Source: Chlamydiales bacterium (GTDB lineage: Bacteria; Chlamydiota; Chlamydiia; Chlamydiales; JAAKFR01). From it: DNA of 35,134 bases. Below the pieces are notes generated by a model. It saw only the letters and a list, made by a program, of their open reading frames with translations. It did no database searches and was not told where the DNA came from. A program made the position numbers and the translations under genes. The stretch covers positions 1 through 35,134 of the forward strand of contig JAJACK010000006.1 of NCBI GenBank assembly GCA_022601535.1. The letters are read 5' to 3'. Shown here piece after piece: positions 8,939 through 16,508 of the stretch (its first letter is position 1; each line of letters starts with the position of its first letter).

Positions 8939-9859
8939 ATGCGCATTGCGATCGATCTTATGGGGGGAGATAAGCCTCCTTCTCATATCTATGAAGCGAC
9001 CCGAGAACTTCCTTACGATTTCATCTATGTTGCTGATGAAAAAACGGCAGCTACGCTAGATGGTGAATTTATCATTGCAAGCGAGGCTGTTGAGATGGGG
9101 GAAGCCCCTCTTTTTGCAATCCGCCGGAAGAAAAACTCTTCGATGGCTGTTGGGATGCGTCTTGTCAAAGAGAAGAGAGCTGATGCTCTCATCTCAACGG
9201 GCAATACGGGAGCTTTAGTTGCATCAGCTATGATTAACCTTGGGATGCTCCATGGGATGGAGCGTCCAGCACTTCTTGTCATCATGCCCAATGGGGGAAA
9301 GGGAAGTGTTGTTCTCGATGTGGGAGCTAATATCACTCCAAAGCCTTCTCATCTAATGAGTTATGCAAAAATGGGGGTGATCTATCGTCAATTGATGTTT
9401 GGATCAGAGAGTCCAACGGTTGGGCTTCTCAATATTGGTGTTGAAGAGAGGAAGGGGACAAAAGAGGTGCAGCAGACCTATAAAATGTTGCGCGAGGCAT
9501 TTGGAGATCGTTTTCTTGGCAATATTGAAGGGCGTTCGGTGTTTGATGGGGAAGTGGATGTCATGGTCACCGATGGCTTTACGGGGAACGTCTTTCTCAA
9601 AACGTGTGAAGGGGTGTCGTCCTTTTTCATTGAATACATCAATGCCAATTTCACATCAGAGGGGAGCAAGGAGATTGTCAACCATTTTTTAAGTCGTTAT
9701 AACTATGACAAAAATCCTGGTGCATTTCTTTGTGGAGTGGATGGAATCGTGGTCAAATGTCATGGACATTCAAATAAGACCGCACTTGTCAATGGGATTC
9801 GCGGAGCTGCAACGCTTATTGAGAACAAGATTATCGATAAATTTACGCAAGCCTCTTGA
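8939..9859 (+). CDS. plsX: Phosphate acyltransferase PlsX
   Basis: Converts acyl-ACP to acyl-phosphate for phospholipid synthesis. The 306 residues start MRIAIDLMGGDKPP, the conserved nucleotide-fold opening of PlsX. STGNTGALVASAMINLG, the VVLDVGAN segment, GLLNIG, the VTDGFTGNVFLKTCEG region and the terminal NGIRGAATLIENKI block follow, all in family order. Length is slightly short of the common 320-340. The ATG directly abuts the rpmF stop. The last 17 bases overlap the 3' end of the convergent ychJ-like gene, with no visible terminator between them. Confidence 0.95.
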   Translation: MRIAIDLMGGDKPPSHIYEATRELPYDFIYVADEKTAATLDGEFIIASEAVEMGEAPLFAIRRKKNSSMAVGMRLVKEKRADALISTGNTGALVASAMINLGMLHGMERPALLVIMPNGGKGSVVLDVGANITPKPSHLMSYAKMGVIYRQLMFGSESPTVGLLNIGVEERKGTKEVQQTYKMLREAFGDRFLGNIEGRSVFDGEVDVMVTDGFTGNVFLKTCEGVSSFFIEYINANFTSEGSKEIVNHFLSRYNYDKNPGAFLCGVDGIVVKCHGHSNKTALVNGIRGAATLIENKIIDKFTQAS

Positions 9860-10208
9860 GGTAGATCCACCGCCCATCTCTCTTTTCAAAGAGACTTTTT
9901 TCTATAAATGAAGTGTCGACACCATCTCTTTCTAAAATCGCTTTAAACGTCACGGTGTTGCCTGATTCTTCCAAGATCTCAAGGCCCACGAATTGTGTTT
10001 CATTGCAAAAATGTTCAAGCCCTTTTCGGGAATTCTCATCTTGAACGCCTGTTTTGAGAATATAGTCGATGTTACCAAGGGCATAACCGCTGTAGCGAGA
10101 GCGCATTAAGGCAAGCGGAGAGGGTGGAGCTTCTCCATTATGATAAGGAGCGCAACATGTTTCGTAGGGTTTCCCGCTGTGACAGGGACAATCGGCTTGT
10201 TTTTCCAT
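9843..10208 (-). CDS. ychJ: YchJ/UPF0225 family SEC-C motif protein
   Basis: A 121-residue protein. It begins with a SEC-C type zinc motif (CPC at residues 7-9, then Cys18-Cys19 after HSGKPYET). An APYHNGEAPPSPLALMRSRYSGY segment follows, split here as a Cys-rich head and the characteristic LMRSRYSGYALGNIDYIL core of the YchJ family. The remainder is a cystatin/NTF2-like small fold. Its biochemical function is unknown. The ATG at 10208 follows AGAGGA. It is the last gene of the minus-strand operon, 32 bases after lpxB, and its 3' end overlaps plsX by 17 bases in tail-to-tail orientation. Confidence 0.85.
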   Translation of the reverse strand: MEKQADCPCHSGKPYETCCAPYHNGEAPPSPLALMRSRYSGYALGNIDYILKTGVQDENSRKGLEHFCNETQFVGLEILEESGNTVTFKAILERDGVDTSFIEKSLFEKRDGRWIYLKRLA

Positions 10209-10240
10209 TTTTATCCTCTAATTTTCAATTTAAATCATGA

Positions 10241-11281
10241 TCAAAGCACTTTAGCAGCTTTTTCGATTCCATTTTCAACGTCAAGAAGGTGTTTAAGTCT
10301 TTGGCATTCGGATTTGCAAATCTCTGGATTCAGTAGAAGGGCCTCGAGTGTGTTGCGCACTTCTTGAGTGTGAATCTTTGTGTGGAAAAATTCGGGGAAA
10401 ATCTCCCGCTCACAGATTAGGTTGGGAAGGGTGTAGTAGGGGAGATGGATCCTAAAGATGTGCCTTCCTAGAAAATAATTGAGTGGAGAGAGACGGTAGG
10501 TGACAACGGTTGGTGTTGCGTGAAGGGCAAGCTCTAAAACAATTGTTCCAGAGGTAGCAAGCGCCCCTTTGGCTTGGTGCATCAGATCGTATCGATGACT
10601 TGCTGGAATGAGGGGGGCTGTTGTAAAGCGAGTCACAAGGGGGGTAAGCTCCTTCCGAGCAAGGGAAACTGCGATGGGAAGCCCTTCAGTTGCTTTGAGC
10701 TGAAGGGGGAGATTATGTGCAATTTCGTGGGGGCGAGAGCCGGGAAAGAGAGCAATTGTCTCTGGAGGAAGGTCGAGTGGTTGGTGGATGTGCTCTTTGA
10801 TTTTTTGTGCCAATGGGTGGCCGATATAAGTGACGTCAAGGGTGGTTTTTTCGTAATATTGTTTTTCAAAGGGAAGAATTGTAAGGAGGTGATCGAGGGT
10901 TTTTTCAAGCTCAAAGACGCGCCCTCCTCTCCACGCCCACACATGGGGGGAGACGAGATGGATAAGCTTTCCTCTATACCCTTTTTTTCGTAGTGCTTTG
11001 GCAATCCGTAGATTGAAGTCGGGGTTGTCAATTGTGATGACAACTTTCGGATTTCGCCTTAAAATCGTTTCTTGAACGTTTTTGAGCTGCCATAGGATCT
11101 TGGGAAGTACTTTGATCACATCGGTGATTCCCATGACGTGCAATGGTTGTTCGATGATTTCACACCCTGCTTGTTCTAAGAGTGTTCCTCCCATTCCAAA
11201 GGAGGGGGAATCGAGTCGTTTGATCAGCTCAGCACCGAGTTGGTCTCCACTTTGTTCACCTGATAGAATGCAGTAGCTCAT
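10241..11281 (-). CDS. lpxB: Lipid-A-disaccharide synthase
   Basis: Glycosyltransferase family 19 enzyme that joins UDP-2,3-diacylglucosamine and lipid X to make the lipid A disaccharide at the inner membrane. The 346 residues start MSYCILSGEQSGD, the hallmark GExSGD loop, and include HLVSPHVWAWRGGR, TILPFEKQYY, YIGHPLA, the LFPGSRPHEI donor-site block, and ATSGTIVLELALHATPTVV near the C-terminus. All occur in normal order and at normal length; there is no N-terminal extension. The ATG overlaps the stop of the upstream glycosyltransferase (11278-11281). Close linkage to pcnB upstream recalls the Chlamydia pcnB-lpxB pair. Confidence 0.96.
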   Translation of the reverse strand: MSYCILSGEQSGDQLGAELIKRLDSPSFGMGGTLLEQAGCEIIEQPLHVMGITDVIKVLPKILWQLKNVQETILRRNPKVVITIDNPDFNLRIAKALRKKGYRGKLIHLVSPHVWAWRGGRVFELEKTLDHLLTILPFEKQYYEKTTLDVTYIGHPLAQKIKEHIHQPLDLPPETIALFPGSRPHEIAHNLPLQLKATEGLPIAVSLARKELTPLVTRFTTAPLIPASHRYDLMHQAKGALATSGTIVLELALHATPTVVTYRLSPLNYFLGRHIFRIHLPYYTLPNLICEREIFPEFFHTKIHTQEVRNTLEALLLNPEICKSECQRLKHLLDVENGIEKAAKVL

Positions 11282-12000
11282 CGTAGCTTTTCGTGGGTAA
11301 TTTCTTCGCGGAGTTGGTGGCGGAGGGCTCGTTTGCGCATCCAGCGGACAACAAACATGTCGATGATGGGACCGATCGAGCGGTTGAGGAAGGTGTAGTT
11401 GCTCTTTCCTCCAGTTCGCTTTCGGTGATTGACAGGGATTTCTTTGACAGTAAACCCTTCGATCTTAAATAGGGCGGGGAGAAAGCGGTGCATCCCTTTA
11501 TAGAGCTTGATTTGATCAAGAGCACTTTTCCGGTAAACTTTGAGTGAGCAACCGGTGTCATGGACGCCATCGCGGCAAAGGCGGCTCCGGATGTAGTTTG
11601 ACAGGCGGGAGATGATCCGTTTTTGCCATCGGTCTTTCCGGTTTATCCGCCAGCCGACGACGAGGTCGGCATTTTTTGAGGCGGCGATGAGTTTAGGGAT
11701 GTCAGCGGGATCGTTTTGCCTATCGCCATCAAGGGTGATGATCCACTCTCCTTTGGCATATTTAAAGCCGGTTGCAAAAGCGCTTGATTGGCCAAAATTT
11801 TTGTTAAAGCGGAAGATGCGCATATAGGGGCGGGTTTGGCAGAGCTCTTGCAAAATAAGGAGGGAGGAGTCGGTTGAGCCATCATCGACACAGAGCAGCT
11901 CCCAAGGTTTATTCTCAGAGTGCATCGCAAGGTCGATCTCTTCGACAAGTTTTTTGAGATTGCTCTCTTCATTATGGATGGGAATGACAACTGAGTACAT
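11278..12000 (-). CDS. Family 2 glycosyltransferase, DPM1/ArnC-like
   Basis: A 240-residue GT2 (GT-A fold) enzyme. VVIPIHNEESNL begins the fold, Asp39-Asp40 lie in VDDGSTDSS, and the DxD metal motif is Asp91/Asp93 in LDGDRQNDPAD. FNKNFGQ and the acceptor-side stretch DTGCSLKVYRKSAL are the pattern of dolichyl/undecaprenyl-phosphate sugar transferases. No C-terminal transmembrane pair is present (unlike ArnC or GtrB), so it should be a peripheral enzyme using a cytoplasmic nucleotide sugar. The substrate cannot be read from sequence. Placement immediately before lpxB suggests a role in envelope glycolipid modification, which is inference. The ATG follows the hydrolase stop directly, preceded by GGAGAG. 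Confidence 0.88.
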   Translation of the reverse strand: MYSVVIPIHNEESNLKKLVEEIDLAMHSENKPWELLCVDDGSTDSSLLILQELCQTRPYMRIFRFNKNFGQSSAFATGFKYAKGEWIITLDGDRQNDPADIPKLIAASKNADLVVGWRINRKDRWQKRIISRLSNYIRSRLCRDGVHDTGCSLKVYRKSALDQIKLYKGMHRFLPALFKIEGFTVKEIPVNHRKRTGGKSNYTFLNRSIGPIIDMFVVRWMRKRALRHQLREEITHEKLR

Positions 12001-12762
12001 CTACTCTCCAAATAGTTTTTGTTTCACCCATGCGGCTCCTTCTTCAAAGGTTTCAGGGGAGGTTCCATGTCCTCCCATTCCTATCGATGGGGTTTTGATC
12101 TTCAGCTCGACCGACATTTGGGGGTACGTTGAGCAAAGTTCTTGGATAAAATGGGTGCAATTATGTGTGCCAACCAAAGTATCTTTGTCACCAATATAGA
12201 AGCGAACGTCCTTTAAATGCGAGAGTTTTGGAATGATATATGTGAGATTGAGCTCTTTGGCAGAGAGGTTTGCAAAGCTTTTATGAGCGGAGAGCTCGGT
12301 GAGAGGGGCATGCCCTAAAAGGGTTGTGACATGGGGCTCTTGCGCGGCGATGTGTGTTGCGGCAAAGGCGCCTCTTGAAAGACCTCCAAAAGCAAGCTTT
12401 CCTTTCTCGATCACTCCTTCATCGACAAGAGAGGAGATTGCTTCGGCTGTGGTTTCAAAAAAAGTTTCAAGAAACCGGTGCTCTTTTTTGATCTGCTCTG
12501 CCCAGTAATCCATTGCAACGAATTTATCAAACTGTGGTCCATGACCGGGAAGTGTAACTGAAAATACGCGACAGGGGAATTGACTGAGATAGAGAGCGGG
12601 TTGATTGTAGGGGGGGAGTGTTAAGCTCTCCTCACCTGAAAGGGAGAAATAGACAAAGGTGGGAAGGGGGCCTTTTTCAACAGGTTCTCCGAGATAGAAG
12701 AGCTCGGTTTTATTTGACGTTTGCAGCTTTTTCAGTTCGGTAGATCCGTTTCCAGTATTCAT
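12001..12762 (-). CDS. Alpha/beta hydrolase
   Basis: A 253-residue serine hydrolase of the alpha/beta fold. The nucleophile elbow is GLSRG with Ser129. A plausible Asp is in IGDKDTLVG, and the His is in GGHGTSPETF near the C-terminus, in the correct order for a triad. LPGHGPQFD gives the oxyanion-region loop. There is no signal peptide, so it is probably cytoplasmic; the substrate is unknown. The frame extends upstream to a TTG at 12789, but the first ATG is at 12762 and I use it. Either choice overlaps the 3' end of pcnB by more than 50 bases. The stop is directly followed by the glycosyltransferase ATG. It belongs to the sterol reductase-pcnB-hydrolase-GT2-lpxB-ychJ unit. Confidence 0.82.
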   Translation of the reverse strand: MNTGNGSTELKKLQTSNKTELFYLGEPVEKGPLPTFVYFSLSGEESLTLPPYNQPALYLSQFPCRVFSVTLPGHGPQFDKFVAMDYWAEQIKKEHRFLETFFETTAEAISSLVDEGVIEKGKLAFGGLSRGAFAATHIAAQEPHVTTLLGHAPLTELSAHKSFANLSAKELNLTYIIPKLSHLKDVRFYIGDKDTLVGTHNCTHFIQELCSTYPQMSVELKIKTPSIGMGGHGTSPETFEEGAAWVKQKLFGE

Positions 12763-13894
12763 AGGGCTTAAAGTTAGTAGGTTGAACAAGAGATCTCAAC
12801 TTTAGAAAAGTGAGGGCTAAGGGGAAAAGTTTTTGTTTAACGATCCGATGGCGAGGGTGTTTCCGTTTGCCAAGAGGGGTGAGGCGGTATTGGAGGTGGA
12901 GGATGGTGTGTGCACCGATTCGTTGTTTACGGGGGAATGGGGAAAACGATTCGAAGAGGAGTTGCTCTATCAGAGAGTGGCTCATTTCCATGATTTGCCC
13001 AAGGTTGGGGGGAGGATCGAGTTTTTGCACTTTGTGGTCGAGAATGGGGAAGAGGAGAGTTGCTGTTAAAACAGAGCGGTCTAAGGTGCGGTATTGTCCC
13101 CGTGTATTCATAGAATCAGCAGCACGCAGGTAGTGATAGAGTGTTTCTCCCACTTCGTCATGGAAATAGTTTGCAAGCTTGGGGAAGAGGAGATGTAGAA
13201 AATCTGATTCAACAAGAAGGCGAAAAAAAGGTTCAGCAAAACCTGATTCGAGCATCCGGAACACCTCTTCTAACACACGGGCAGGAGAGCTTTTTTTGAT
13301 TTCATTGCGGCATTTTGCCATGGCATCGAGAGCTTTTTTTTCGATGAGGAAACCGAAACGGGCCCGAAATTTTTGCATTCGAATCATCCGAACAGGGTCT
13401 TGTTTAAACCGCATTTCAGGGTCGCCAATCGAACAGAGAGTGTGTTTTTGAAGATCTTTAAATCCTCCAACATAGTCGATGATATTGTGATTGATCGGGT
13501 CGTAGAAAAGGCCGTTGATGGTGAAGTCACGTCGGAGCACATCTTCTTCAGGGGTTCCCCAAACATTATCGCGGACAATCAATTCATCAGAACTCTCACC
13601 TGCTCTGAAGGTTGCCACTTCGATGATTTGTCGTCCAAAGCGGATGTGGGCGAGGCGGAAACGGCGGCCGATTAAAATGCAGTTGCGAAACAGTTTTTTG
13701 ATCTCTTCGGGCTTGGCTGAGGTGGAGATATCAAAGTCTTTTGGTTTTTTGCGCATCAAAAGGTCACGCACACCACCTCCTACAAGGTAGGAGGTGTAAC
13801 CTGCTTGGTGGAGACGTTTGAGTACACTCAAAGCGTTGGCATCAATCAGGTTGTTTCGGATATGGTGTTCCTTAGAGGAATAGGTTTGGGACAT
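12710..13894 (-). CDS. pcnB: Poly(A) polymerase / CCA-adding nucleotidyltransferase family
   Basis: Class II nucleotidyltransferase that adds either poly(A) tails to RNA or CCA to tRNA 3' ends. Residues 39-44 are GGGVRD, and the catalytic Asp pair is Asp53/Asp55 in DFDIST. A third-strand acidic region RRDFTINGLFYD and the DPVRMIRMQKFRARFGF helix follow, as in bacterial PcnB/Cca proteins. The 394-residue length and basic C-terminus (PRKQRIGAH, KRKHPRHRIVK) resemble PcnB more than a CCA enzyme with an HD domain. Chlamydia has paralogues, and the copy beside lpxB is annotated pcnB, which I follow. It overlaps the sterol reductase stop by 49 bases upstream and the hydrolase start downstream. Confidence 0.88.
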   Translation of the reverse strand: MSQTYSSKEHHIRNNLIDANALSVLKRLHQAGYTSYLVGGGVRDLLMRKKPKDFDISTSAKPEEIKKLFRNCILIGRRFRLAHIRFGRQIIEVATFRAGESSDELIVRDNVWGTPEEDVLRRDFTINGLFYDPINHNIIDYVGGFKDLQKHTLCSIGDPEMRFKQDPVRMIRMQKFRARFGFLIEKKALDAMAKCRNEIKKSSPARVLEEVFRMLESGFAEPFFRLLVESDFLHLLFPKLANYFHDEVGETLYHYLRAADSMNTRGQYRTLDRSVLTATLLFPILDHKVQKLDPPPNLGQIMEMSHSLIEQLLFESFSPFPRKQRIGAHTILHLQYRLTPLGKRKHPRHRIVKQKLFPLALTFLKLRSLVQPTNFKPYEYWKRIYRTEKAANVK

Positions 13895-15099
13895 ATCTTG
13901 CTATACAAACTGGGAAAAGCGTTCTCAGCATAACATTTTTTTCTCAAGATGCAATAACGTTTATTGTCATATTCTTCTTCAAACGATTTTTGGCTATAAT
14001 AGGTTAAACTATAGAGCATCTTTCTTCCACCAAATGAGAGAACATCTTTTTCAAGCTCTTGGCTCAACTTAACGGGGTCTTGTGCCTTTCCATAGATGCC
14101 GATGTTGAGGTAGGAGGAGTGGCCGTAGTGAGGAGAGAGGAACTGCGGAGTTGTTGTCCCTTTGATGGGACAGAGCCAGATGGGAGAGATCCCGCTTTTT
14201 TTAGAAAAACAGGCAAAGGCTTCCTCTGCTCGTTCCATAGGAACATAGAAATCGTGGATAAAAAATTGTTTTTCAAAATAGGCGGCAGGAAGTTTATGGA
14301 GTCCTTGGTAGAGGCGATGAGAATTAAAAAGAGGGCCGAAGAGAAAACGTCGTACAGATCTTCCCATCCAAAAAGCTCCACGATCAAAGCGAAAGAGGTA
14401 GTCCAAAATCGGCATGCAATGCGCTTTGGGCTTCTTTTCAATGAGGTCGATAAACCACGGGCTAAAGGGGCGGTTGAGTCGGACAACAGGTGAGTCAGGA
14501 TGATCGATAAGGGTTCCATCGATCGTGATGATCTCTTCTGGGCCAAGGGCAACACCTTCGCAAAAATCGGAAGTGGGAACGGGAAATTTTGGTGTGTAGG
14601 TGAGAGAGACAAATGGTTTGGTTTTGATCAACCTTACCTTTGCAAGGGTGATCAATGCCAATGTGCCGTAGCTTCCACTCACTCCGTAAAAAAGATCGGG
14701 GTCCTTTTCAGGTGACACAGTGACAACGCTCCCATTGCCAAGTACAAGCTCATATTCAAGGCAGCAGTCAGAGAATTGTCCATATTGATGCGAGCTACTT
14801 TCTAAAGCTGCTCCCATAATCGCACCACCTACAGTGATCGATTTAAATTCAGGGACAACAGCGGGGATCAACCCTTTTTTCAATGTCGCTTTAACAAGTT
14901 CATAAAAGGTCACTTTAGGCTCAACAAGAGCAAATGCCTCATTCACTTCAAGAATATTGTCAAAATGATCCATCTTCAGTTTGACACACCCCTTTTTGTA
15001 TTTCCCGTTTCTAAGAGTGTTTGAAACAGAGTGGGATAGCGTGTGATATCTGCCGTCTTGAAGTTTTTTTCGGAGCCTCTCGACTTTTTTGTCATGCAT
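13846..15099 (-). CDS. DHCR24: FAD-dependent Delta(24)-sterol reductase (DHCR24)-like oxidoreductase
   Basis: A 417-residue FAD-linked oxidoreductase (PF01565-type FAD domain) that resembles eukaryotic 24-dehydrocholesterol reductase along most of its length. TVGGAIMGAALESSSH (89-104) is followed by EYELVLGNGS and DLFYGVSGSYGTL. YLFRFDRGAFW, the VPMERAEEAF helix, PIWLCPI (306-312), NIGIYG, and a C-terminal YDN...LRKK...AFPSLYSKIC pattern follow in the same order as in DHCR24. Eukaryotic DHCR24 has an extra N-terminal membrane anchor that is absent here. The enzyme family reduces the C24-25 double bond of sterols with NADPH; what it acts on here is unknown, since bacteria of this group do not make sterols. 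The frame extends to 15180, but that would run into divergent glmM, so I use the ATG at 15099. It heads the minus-strand operon and overlaps pcnB by 49 bases. Confidence 0.85.
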   Translation of the reverse strand: MHDKKVERLRKKLQDGRYHTLSHSVSNTLRNGKYKKGCVKLKMDHFDNILEVNEAFALVEPKVTFYELVKATLKKGLIPAVVPEFKSITVGGAIMGAALESSSHQYGQFSDCCLEYELVLGNGSVVTVSPEKDPDLFYGVSGSYGTLALITLAKVRLIKTKPFVSLTYTPKFPVPTSDFCEGVALGPEEIITIDGTLIDHPDSPVVRLNRPFSPWFIDLIEKKPKAHCMPILDYLFRFDRGAFWMGRSVRRFLFGPLFNSHRLYQGLHKLPAAYFEKQFFIHDFYVPMERAEEAFACFSKKSGISPIWLCPIKGTTTPQFLSPHYGHSSYLNIGIYGKAQDPVKLSQELEKDVLSFGGRKMLYSLTYYSQKSFEEEYDNKRYCILRKKCYAENAFPSLYSKICPKPIPLRNTISETT

Positions 15100-15137
15100 A
15101 GGTATCTTCAACCTATAGAAAATAGGATAAAAAGAAA
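15100..15137. other. Compact divergent intergenic region (sterol reductase operon / glmM)
   Basis: Only 38 bases separate the two divergent ATGs, so promoter elements for at least one direction must lie inside the opposing coding region. An AGGA precedes glmM by about ten bases as a ribosome-binding site. A TATAGA at 15114-15119 could serve as a plus-strand -10 box, but no -35 box is evident at 17 bases. Confidence 0.4.
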
Positions 15138-16508
15138 ATGGATAAGCTATTTGGAACAGATGGGATTCGAGGGCGTGCAAATCACTTCCCTACAACTCCT
15201 GAAACAGCACTTGCTTTAGGGAAAGCACTCGCCCAAGTTCTTCGCCAAAAAGAGGGAAGGCAGCGGGTCATTGTTGGAAAAGATACGAGACGGTCGTGCT
15301 ATTTTTTTGAAAACGCAATCATCGCAGGCCTCTGCTCGATGGGAGTCGACACCTTGATGCTCGGTCCTCTTCCAACCCCTGGTGTCGCCTATGTGACACG
15401 TGCTTACCGCGCAGCGGCTGGCATTATGATTTCTGCATCTCACAACCCCTTTTATGATAATGGAATCAAAATATTTAATTCTGAAGGGTTTAAACTATCG
15501 GATGCTTTAGAGCAGCAGATGGAACAAATTATTCAAACCGGAGCTTTTGAAACCGTTCCTCTTGATAAAGAAGTGGGAAAAAACAAGCGGATCGATGATG
15601 TGGGAGGGCGGTATATCGAGCACCTCAAAAACACGTTTACCCCTGGACAAACCTTAGGAGGGATGAAAATCTTTTTGGATTGTGCTAACGGGGCGACTTA
15701 CAGAGTTGCCCCCCTCACATTTTGGGAGCTTGGAGCAGAGGTATGTGTGAAAGGAAACTCTCCGAGTGGATTGAATATCAATGACAACTGTGGATCTCTT
15801 CACCCTGAAGGGATGCAGAAAGGAGTGGTAGAAAAAGGGGCAGATGTTGGCATTGCACTCGATGGAGATGGAGATCGACTGATGATGTCAGATGAGAAAG
15901 GAAATCTTATCGATGGCGATCAAATCATGGCGATTTGTGCAAAAGAGCTCAAAGAACTCGGAGAGTTGGAAAACAACTGTGTTGTTGGAACTGTGATGAC
16001 TAATTTTGGTGTTGTCCGCCATCTCGAATCGCTTGGTGTCAACGTCCGATTGACAAAAGTGGGGGATCGGCACGTGTTACAAGAGATGCTCGATCACAAA
16101 GCCTCCTTAGGAGGGGAACAGAGTGGCCATCTCATTTTTCGGAAGCATACGACGACAGGAGATGGGATTTTATCAGCACTGCAAGTGCTTGCTATTATGC
16201 ACAGGACAGGAAGAAAGTTGTCAGAGCTCGCTGCAGCTGTTGAAAAATTTCCTCAAATTTTGATCAATATTCCCGTGATAAAAAAGCCCCCTTTAGAGGA
16301 GCTTAAGTCAGTGAGTCGTGTGATTGGTGATATAGAAGGAGAGCTTAAAGGGAAAGGACGGGTGCTTATCCGCTACTCTGGAACAGAAAACCTCTGCCGT
16401 GTCATGGTAGAGGGAGAAGAGAGGGAAAAAATCGATCAGATGGCAAAGGTGATTGCCGATATGGTCACAAAAGAGATTGGAACATGTGTGGAATCGCCGG
16501 CTATATAG
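15138..16508 (+). CDS. glmM: Phosphoglucosamine mutase
   Basis: Interconverts glucosamine-6-phosphate and glucosamine-1-phosphate on the way to UDP-GlcNAc, which feeds peptidoglycan and lipid A. All four alpha-D-phosphohexomutase signatures are present in 456 residues. They are the phosphoserine loop ISASHNP (catalytic Ser101), the magnesium loop DGDGDR (242-247), the sugar-binding GEQSGH (326-331) and the phosphate-binding RYSGTEN (412-418). The opening KLFGTDGIRG is diagnostic for GlmM. Its last 25 bases overlap the start of glmS, so the two consecutive pathway enzymes are co-translated, in the same order as the Chlamydia glmM-glmS pair. Confidence 0.97.
   Translation: MDKLFGTDGIRGRANHFPTTPETALALGKALAQVLRQKEGRQRVIVGKDTRRSCYFFENAIIAGLCSMGVDTLMLGPLPTPGVAYVTRAYRAAAGIMISASHNPFYDNGIKIFNSEGFKLSDALEQQMEQIIQTGAFETVPLDKEVGKNKRIDDVGGRYIEHLKNTFTPGQTLGGMKIFLDCANGATYRVAPLTFWELGAEVCVKGNSPSGLNINDNCGSLHPEGMQKGVVEKGADVGIALDGDGDRLMMSDEKGNLIDGDQIMAICAKELKELGELENNCVVGTVMTNFGVVRHLESLGVNVRLTKVGDRHVLQEMLDHKASLGGEQSGHLIFRKHTTTGDGILSALQVLAIMHRTGRKLSELAAAVEKFPQILINIPVIKKPPLEELKSVSRVIGDIEGELKGKGRVLIRYSGTENLCRVMVEGEEREKIDQMAKVIADMVTKEIGTCVESPAI

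Noticed and set aside
12763-12789. TTG start at 12789 for the alpha/beta hydrolase
   Set aside because: The first ATG at 12762 is preferred; the extra nine residues lie deep in pcnB and no ribosome-binding site supports the TTG.
15100-15180. N-terminal extension of the sterol reductase to 15180
   Set aside because: The extra 27 codons are the complement of the glmM start; the ATG at 15099 gives a clean divergent arrangement.
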